Source of the DNA: JBHWPB01 sp043424675
Lineage (GTDB): Bacteria > Bacillota > Bacilli > Lactobacillales > Carnobacteriaceae_A
DNA length: 44,929 nt
NCBI GenBank assembly: GCA_043424675.1
Contig: JBHWPB010000113.1
Location: 1-44,929, forward strand
Reading direction: 5' to 3'
Both the position numbers and the translations under genes were made by a program. Shown in pieces: positions 40,914-44,929 of the stretch; position 1 is the first letter of the stretch; every line of letters begins with the position of its first letter. Under the pieces are notes generated by a model that was given only the letters and a program-made list of their open reading frames with translations, had not been told where the DNA came from and searched no databases.

Positions 40914-41738
40914 TTAGATTAACTCCAGCTTTTTTAGTCCTCGATAAATTCCATCTGCTGTCACATCGGCAGTCACGTGGTCGGCCACTTCTTGGAGCTC
41001 CTCGCGGGCATTCCCCATGGCTACTCCGATCTCAGCCGTCGCCACCATTTCTAGATCGTTCAAACTGTCTCCAAAGGCCACCGTGTCTTTTCGCTGCATG
41101 CCATAGTAAGCGGCGACTTCTTTCATCGCTGTCGCTTTATGAGACCCCTTCCGCAAGACTTCACTCAGGAGAGGGGTCGCCCTTGTGACGTGTAATTCAG
41201 GAAAAGCTTCTCGGTAAAGATCGTCTTGTTCTTCCTTAGCATTGATAAAGGCCACTAAGATGTCTTCATCTTCGTATTGTTCACGCTCTAAAGGTTTCTC
41301 AGTCATCCGCAGAAAGAGCTCGTGTTGAACATCCACCGGTGTATCCTGCATGGCGGTATAGACGAGGGTTAAGAATTCGGGATCGAATAATTCTTTCATA
41401 AAGGTGTTCCCGATGATATCATCCTCTGTCAACAAAAAGGTGCGGTCGCCCTGCTCATAGCTGGTTTCGATTAAGTCTTCAAGTAAATCGTTGGGCAGAG
41501 TATTTGCTGCCAAGGTCTGGTTTTCAGTTACGATATATTGACCGTTCAGAGAGAGAAAATCCGTTACATCTAATTCTTCAGCCAGTGGATAGATCATCCC
41601 CGGTGGCCGGCCTGTAGAAAAGACAGGGATATGGCCCTTCTCTTTTAAAAGACCTATAGCTTCCTTTGTCGAATCAGGCAGATGGTTTTCTGGCGTAACT
41701 AGCGTACCGTCGATATCAAAAAAGACTAATTTACTCAT
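40914..41738 (-). CDS. Cof-type HAD phosphatase
   Basis: A 274-aa HAD hydrolase, probably for sugar or nucleotide phosphates. Motif I is intact (FFDIDGTLV, nucleophile Asp at residue 7), the Lys motif is in RKGSHKATAMKEV, and motif IV is GDSLNDLEM. The ATG at 41738 is preferred (AAAGGTGA 4-5 nt upstream) over the in-frame ATG at 41777. Unlike the HAD-fold protein at 38687-39502, all catalytic residues are present. Monocistronic. Confidence 0.87.
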   Translation of the reverse strand: MSKLVFFDIDGTLVTPENHLPDSTKEAIGLLKEKGHIPVFSTGRPPGMIYPLAEELDVTDFLSLNGQYIVTENQTLAANTLPNDLLEDLIETSYEQGDRTFLLTEDDIIGNTFMKELFDPEFLTLVYTAMQDTPVDVQHELFLRMTEKPLEREQYEDEDILVAFINAKEEQDDLYREAFPELHVTRATPLLSEVLRKGSHKATAMKEVAAYYGMQRKDTVAFGDSLNDLEMVATAEIGVAMGNAREELQEVADHVTADVTADGIYRGLKKLELI

Positions 41739-41876
41739 GCCGTCACCTTTTCTTTTTAAGTTTGATGTTCCAAGCATAACATCTTACAGCATCTTTTTCT
41801 CAGAATAAATATCAAAGGGGACAAATAAAAACAAGAGCTTGAACTCTTGCTTTTAGATAGGCGAAATGTCGTTTAT

Positions 41877-43049
41877 TTAATTATTGACGACCAATTCTTT
41901 GTGGTCTTTCGTAAAAGGAGTCAGTAATTCGTAACCGTCTTCTGTGACAAGTATACTATCGCCAACCTGCGTGCGGTAATTCTCATTCGCCGCTCCGCCA
42001 TCCATAGCAAAGATCATGCCCTCTTGCAATTTGGTCTGGCTGCCTTGTTCAAGCTGAGGGTCTTCCTGGACCGAGAAACCAACAGAACGTCCGGCTCTGA
42101 AGGGAACCTCGAAACCTGCTTCCTGGATGACATCCGCATAAGCTTCAAAGACTGCCTCTGCCCTGACGCCAGGTTTCACCTGTGCTAGAGAAGCAGCCTG
42201 TGCTTCTTCTGCTACGTCGAGTAAGTCTGCAACTTCTGCATTCACTTCTCCAACAAAGAGGGTCCGGTCAAAGCCTAAGTTGAAACCTTGAAAACTGAGG
42301 GTTCCGCAGTGACAGATAAAAAGCGGCTCCCCATGTTCCAATTCTGTCAAGCCACTTCTCGAGTGAGTCATCGTCGTATCGTGTCCCGAGGTCATGACCT
42401 GTTGGTTAGAAAAGGCTGGAAAGTTGAACGGCTCATTCTCTGAATAATACTTCCGCATCAATTCTGCTGATTTCTCAGCTCCTTTTCTTTTGGCGCCCAG
42501 GGAAACTCTGTACTCCGGAACCCCAGGCCCTGCCACTTCCATGGCACCTTCCAACATGGCAATCCCCACCTGGCCTGCATGACGGGCAATCTGGATTTCA
42601 TCCTCATCTTTCACCATCCTCATCTCATCGATGATATAGCCGATATCGTCGATTTTATCGACATTCTGTGCACCGCTCTGATCGACAACCTCATTCCAGA
42701 CGATATGGGGCATGGTAAAGTAGTCGACAGCAATTCTGTCATCGTTATAGTTGTCGAGTGCCATATTCAGCGGTTTACGCCACTCGTTATCTTCCCCATC
42801 ATCCCAGGTGATAATATTATCCAGATGCGTCTGTCTCTCGGCCATTTCCGCTTCAAGAGAAGGTACGATCAGAACTGGACCTTCATTTTCTGAAATGATA
42901 AAAATCTGCGGCCGTCCCCATTCTGCCCCTAAAGCATGGTGGTAGCCCGTCAGATAATAAATGTGGTCTAAGTCGGTGATGATACTGAGTGAGATGTCAT
43001 GTTCTTTCATTCTACTGATCAATTTATGTCGTCTTTTTTCAAAATTCAT
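41877..43049 (-). CDS. M24-fold (Xaa-Pro peptidase/creatinase-type) protein without metal ligands
   Basis: A 390-aa protein with the creatinase-type N-terminal domain (about 1-140) and pita-bread C-terminal domain. Usual M24 metal ligands are mostly absent: the first Asp (DxG) aligns with FICHCG (244-249), only the second Asp (D261) remains, the His of GHGIG is Arg in GRSVG (320-324), HE is QE, the first Glu is Asp in MDGG (349-352), and the last Glu is Gly in QVGD (361-364). It may be a metal-free hydrolase like creatinase or ectoine hydrolase, or a pseudoenzyme. The ATG at 43049 is used; AAAGGA is rather far (12 nt). Confidence 0.75.
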   Translation of the reverse strand: MNFEKRRHKLISRMKEHDISLSIITDLDHIYYLTGYHHALGAEWGRPQIFIISENEGPVLIVPSLEAEMAERQTHLDNIITWDDGEDNEWRKPLNMALDNYNDDRIAVDYFTMPHIVWNEVVDQSGAQNVDKIDDIGYIIDEMRMVKDEDEIQIARHAGQVGIAMLEGAMEVAGPGVPEYRVSLGAKRKGAEKSAELMRKYYSENEPFNFPAFSNQQVMTSGHDTTMTHSRSGLTELEHGEPLFICHCGTLSFQGFNLGFDRTLFVGEVNAEVADLLDVAEEAQAASLAQVKPGVRAEAVFEAYADVIQEAGFEVPFRAGRSVGFSVQEDPQLEQGSQTKLQEGMIFAMDGGAANENYRTQVGDSILVTEDGYELLTPFTKDHKELVVNN

Positions 43050-43317
43050 CAAAGGGTTTCATCCTTTCTTGGCGTCGCTTTCAAGTCGTCAAGTTTCTTA
43101 AGGATTTATTCGTTTCCCTGCCACCCTAACATATGATTTTATAGTCGTGCAATGATAATGCACCACTTCATAAAAAAACAATCTTGTTTCCTTCTCTGTC
43201 TAATACAGCAAGCTTTTCTCACTAACAGAAACAGTCCTACTTCCTAAACCTTGCTTCTGGGTCTCACGCCCGGTATCCTTAAGATGTTTAAACAACTTGA
43301 GAAAGGACAAACCAACC

Positions 43318-44346
43318 ATGATTTTAATTGAAATGAAACGCAACGGAAAAATGGTCTATACCCCAGGAGTCGATATGGCCATGCAGGAATACGTCAGAGA
43401 ACATATCTTTTTAGAGGACGATATCCTCATGCCCTACTCCACTTCCCCGCAAGTTCAGATGGGCCGCTACCAGAATGCAGTGAAAGAAATTAACCGAGAC
43501 TATATGGAAGAAAATGATATCAAACTCAGCCGCCGTGATACGGGAGGCGGTGCGATCTATCTGGACCGTGGGAATACCAGTTTCTGTTATCTCTTCAATA
43601 CGACAGATACCGACACGGACCTTAACTTCAAAAAGCTCTATCAGCCCGTGGTCGATATTCTACACGAACTCGGTGCAACCGAAGTAGAAATCTCGGGACG
43701 CAACGATCTGATTATCAACGGCAAGAAAATTTCAGGAGCCGCGTTGACAATGGACGGCAAGCGCATCTATGGTGGCCACTCTCTCCAGCTCGATGTCGAT
43801 GTGGAGACAATGGTCAATGCCCTAACCCCTAACCGCAAAAAAATTGAATCCAAAGGCATCGACTCGGTCAGAAGCCGCGTCGAAAGCATCCGCCCGCATC
43901 TAGACGAAGAGTACCAAGACCTGATGTCGCAGGAATTTCATGATCTCTTCACCTGTAAACTGCTCGGGGTCGACTCTTTAGACGAGGCTGAGAAATACGT
44001 CCTCACAGAAGAAGACTGGGAAGCGATTGACAAAAGATGTGAAGAAAAGTGGTTGAACCCAGACTGGCTTTATGGAGAAAATCCAAAATACGAATACACG
44101 CGAGACGCACGGATTGAAGGCGTGGGAACCTTTGAAGTCCAGGTGTCTGTCAAGAAAGGGAAAATTTCTGATATCAGCATCTTTGGAGATTTCTTTGGAA
44201 AAAAACCGATTAAAGAAGTGGAAGAGGCGCTGATCGGGACACCTGACAATAAAAAGAACATTCAAGACGTCCTCTCTGATATGGACCTTGTTCCTTACTT
44301 CAACGCTCAGGTCGATAGAGAATTGGCGGAGCTCATCACAAGTTAA
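43318..44346 (+). CDS. lipoate-protein ligase
   Basis: Attaches lipoate to E2 or GcvH proteins using ATP. The 342-aa protein has RRDTGGGAIYLDRGN (about 61-75), GRNDLIINGKKISGAAL with the catalytic Lys, and a C-terminal accessory domain (from about 255) as in LplA/LplJ. The ATG at 43318 has AAAGGA 10 nt upstream; the in-frame TTG at 43297 is rejected because it precedes that site. Monocistronic. Confidence 0.9.
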   Translation: MILIEMKRNGKMVYTPGVDMAMQEYVREHIFLEDDILMPYSTSPQVQMGRYQNAVKEINRDYMEENDIKLSRRDTGGGAIYLDRGNTSFCYLFNTTDTDTDLNFKKLYQPVVDILHELGATEVEISGRNDLIINGKKISGAALTMDGKRIYGGHSLQLDVDVETMVNALTPNRKKIESKGIDSVRSRVESIRPHLDEEYQDLMSQEFHDLFTCKLLGVDSLDEAEKYVLTEEDWEAIDKRCEEKWLNPDWLYGENPKYEYTRDARIEGVGTFEVQVSVKKGKISDISIFGDFFGKKPIKEVEEALIGTPDNKKNIQDVLSDMDLVPYFNAQVDRELAELITS

Positions 44347-44453
44347 AAAAAATCTCATCAAAAAACACCCTTCAAACCGTTTGACTTCATCTGGGAAGGC
44401 ACACATGCTATCCTAAAATTACAGATCAAGGCAAAGAAAAGGAGAGATTATTG

Positions 44454-44929
44454 ATGAAGAATAAACATTTAAGAGACCCAAGAGAAATGTTTTATACAGA
44501 AAAATTTCCCGATCAAGAACAAGAGACCCCTGCCTTACAAGACGATATGCAACCGAAACCTGACAGCGGTGAAGAATCCTATCAAGGAACTAACCGCCTC
44601 GAAGGTCGCAACGCATTGATTACCGGAGGAGACTCTGGCATTGGTCGCGCCGCCGCCATTGCTTATGCAAGAGAAGGGGCAAACGTCGCCATCCATTTCT
44701 TACCCGGTGAAGAAAAAGATGCGGAAGAAGTCAAAGGGTATATCGAAGATGCCGGACAACAAGCCCTCCTTCTTCCTTATGACTTAAGAGAAGATGGTGC
44801 CGGGGCTGAAATCGTGGAGAAAACTGTAGAAGCCTTTGGTGCTCTCGATCTCTTAGTCTTAAACGCTGCCCAACAGATCGCCCATACCTCACTCAGTGAC
44901 TTGCCGATGGAACAGGTCAAAGATAACGG
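44454..44929 (+). CDS. short-chain dehydrogenase/reductase (YdaD/YhdF-like), cut by window end
   Basis: The first 158 codons of an SDR with the long N-terminal extension (about 50 aa, rich in Asp/Glu/Pro) seen in the Bacillus general-stress SDR group. The NAD(P) motif is TGGDSGIG and the NAG-type motif is LNAAQ. AAAGGAG lies about 10 nt before the ATG. The catalytic Ser-Tyr-Lys lies beyond the window. Substrate unknown. Confidence 0.82.
   Translation, partial: MKNKHLRDPREMFYTEKFPDQEQETPALQDDMQPKPDSGEESYQGTNRLEGRNALITGGDSGIGRAAAIAYAREGANVAIHFLPGEEKDAEEVKGYIEDAGQQALLLPYDLREDGAGAEIVEKTVEAFGALDLLVLNAAQQIAHTSLSDLPMEQVKDN

Noticed and set aside
43131..43180. Fur/Zur-like box upstream of the M24 gene
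   Set aside because: ATGATAAT matches only half a Fur box; symmetry does not extend to the consensus.

Overview
The window is low-GC Gram-positive (Firmicutes) chromosome, most like Lactobacillales such as Carnobacteriaceae or Aerococcaceae. The reasons are strong AGGAGG-type ribosome binding sites, frequent TTG/GTG starts, a perfect CIRCE operator, and Firmicutes gene blocks (groESL with ydiK/ydiL-like genes, rex with a YdiF-like ABC-F gene, tsaB-rimI-tsaD, cdaA-cdaR-glmM). The exact genus cannot be told from the sequence alone. I see no rRNA, tRNA, CRISPR array, complete insertion sequence or phage gene; this is mainly core and housekeeping DNA.

Layout. 86-2418 (-): NAD synthesis/salvage, pncB-nadE. 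2618-3199 (+): a flavin reductase. 3398-6476 (-): a polar amino-acid ABC importer. 6645-7133 (-): a nucleoside/guanine-type deaminase. 7427-9361 (-): groES-groEL under CIRCE. 9626-10210 (+): xpt. 10379-11248 (+): a CPBP protease and a YdiK-like membrane protein. 11298-21793 (-): an eight-gene purine operon, purC-purL-purE-purF-purM-purN-purH-purD. 22219-23697 (+): guaB, divergent from it. 23889-24533 (-): rex. 24849-26798 (+): an ABC-F ATPase. 26946-27146: four degenerate 51-nt tandem repeats. 27335-30113 (-): tsaB, two RimI-type acetyltransferases and tsaD. 30356-31057 (+): a zinc metallopeptidase. 31135-32589 (-): a PlsC-like protein and a GT2 glycosyltransferase. 32683-36229 (-): cdaA-cdaR-glmM. 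From 36643 the genes are more accessory: an esterase, a glutathionyl-hydroquinone reductase-like protein, two HAD proteins, a lipoprotein beside half of an EamA transporter gene, an M24-fold protein, a lipoate-protein ligase and a truncated SDR gene.

The main finding is in the purine operon. The two enzymes that normally take amide nitrogen from glutamine, PurF and PurL, keep their synthetase parts but both appear to have lost the glutaminase nucleophile. PurF has Ile where the N-terminal Cys should be, and other glutaminase residues are changed. PurL has GTGSGFQ where the nucleophile motif G-[I/V]-C-N-G-x-Q should be. The operon has no purQ or purK, and nadE is the short ammonia-dependent form. 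By inference, this organism may build purines from free ammonia (and perhaps free CO2 at the PurE step), or from ammonia delivered by a partner not encoded here. Both transcripts that diverge at 21.8-22.2 kb (purC and guaB) also appear to start with a stable 5'-terminal hairpin, and I found no PurR box or purine riboswitch there.

Other proteins with lost catalytic residues are a Cof-type HAD protein with Gly at the nucleophile position (38687-39502), an M24 protein lacking most metal ligands (41877-43049), and a PlsC-like protein without an intact H-x4-D motif (31135-31830). All motif comparisons were made by eye against remembered family consensus sequences.
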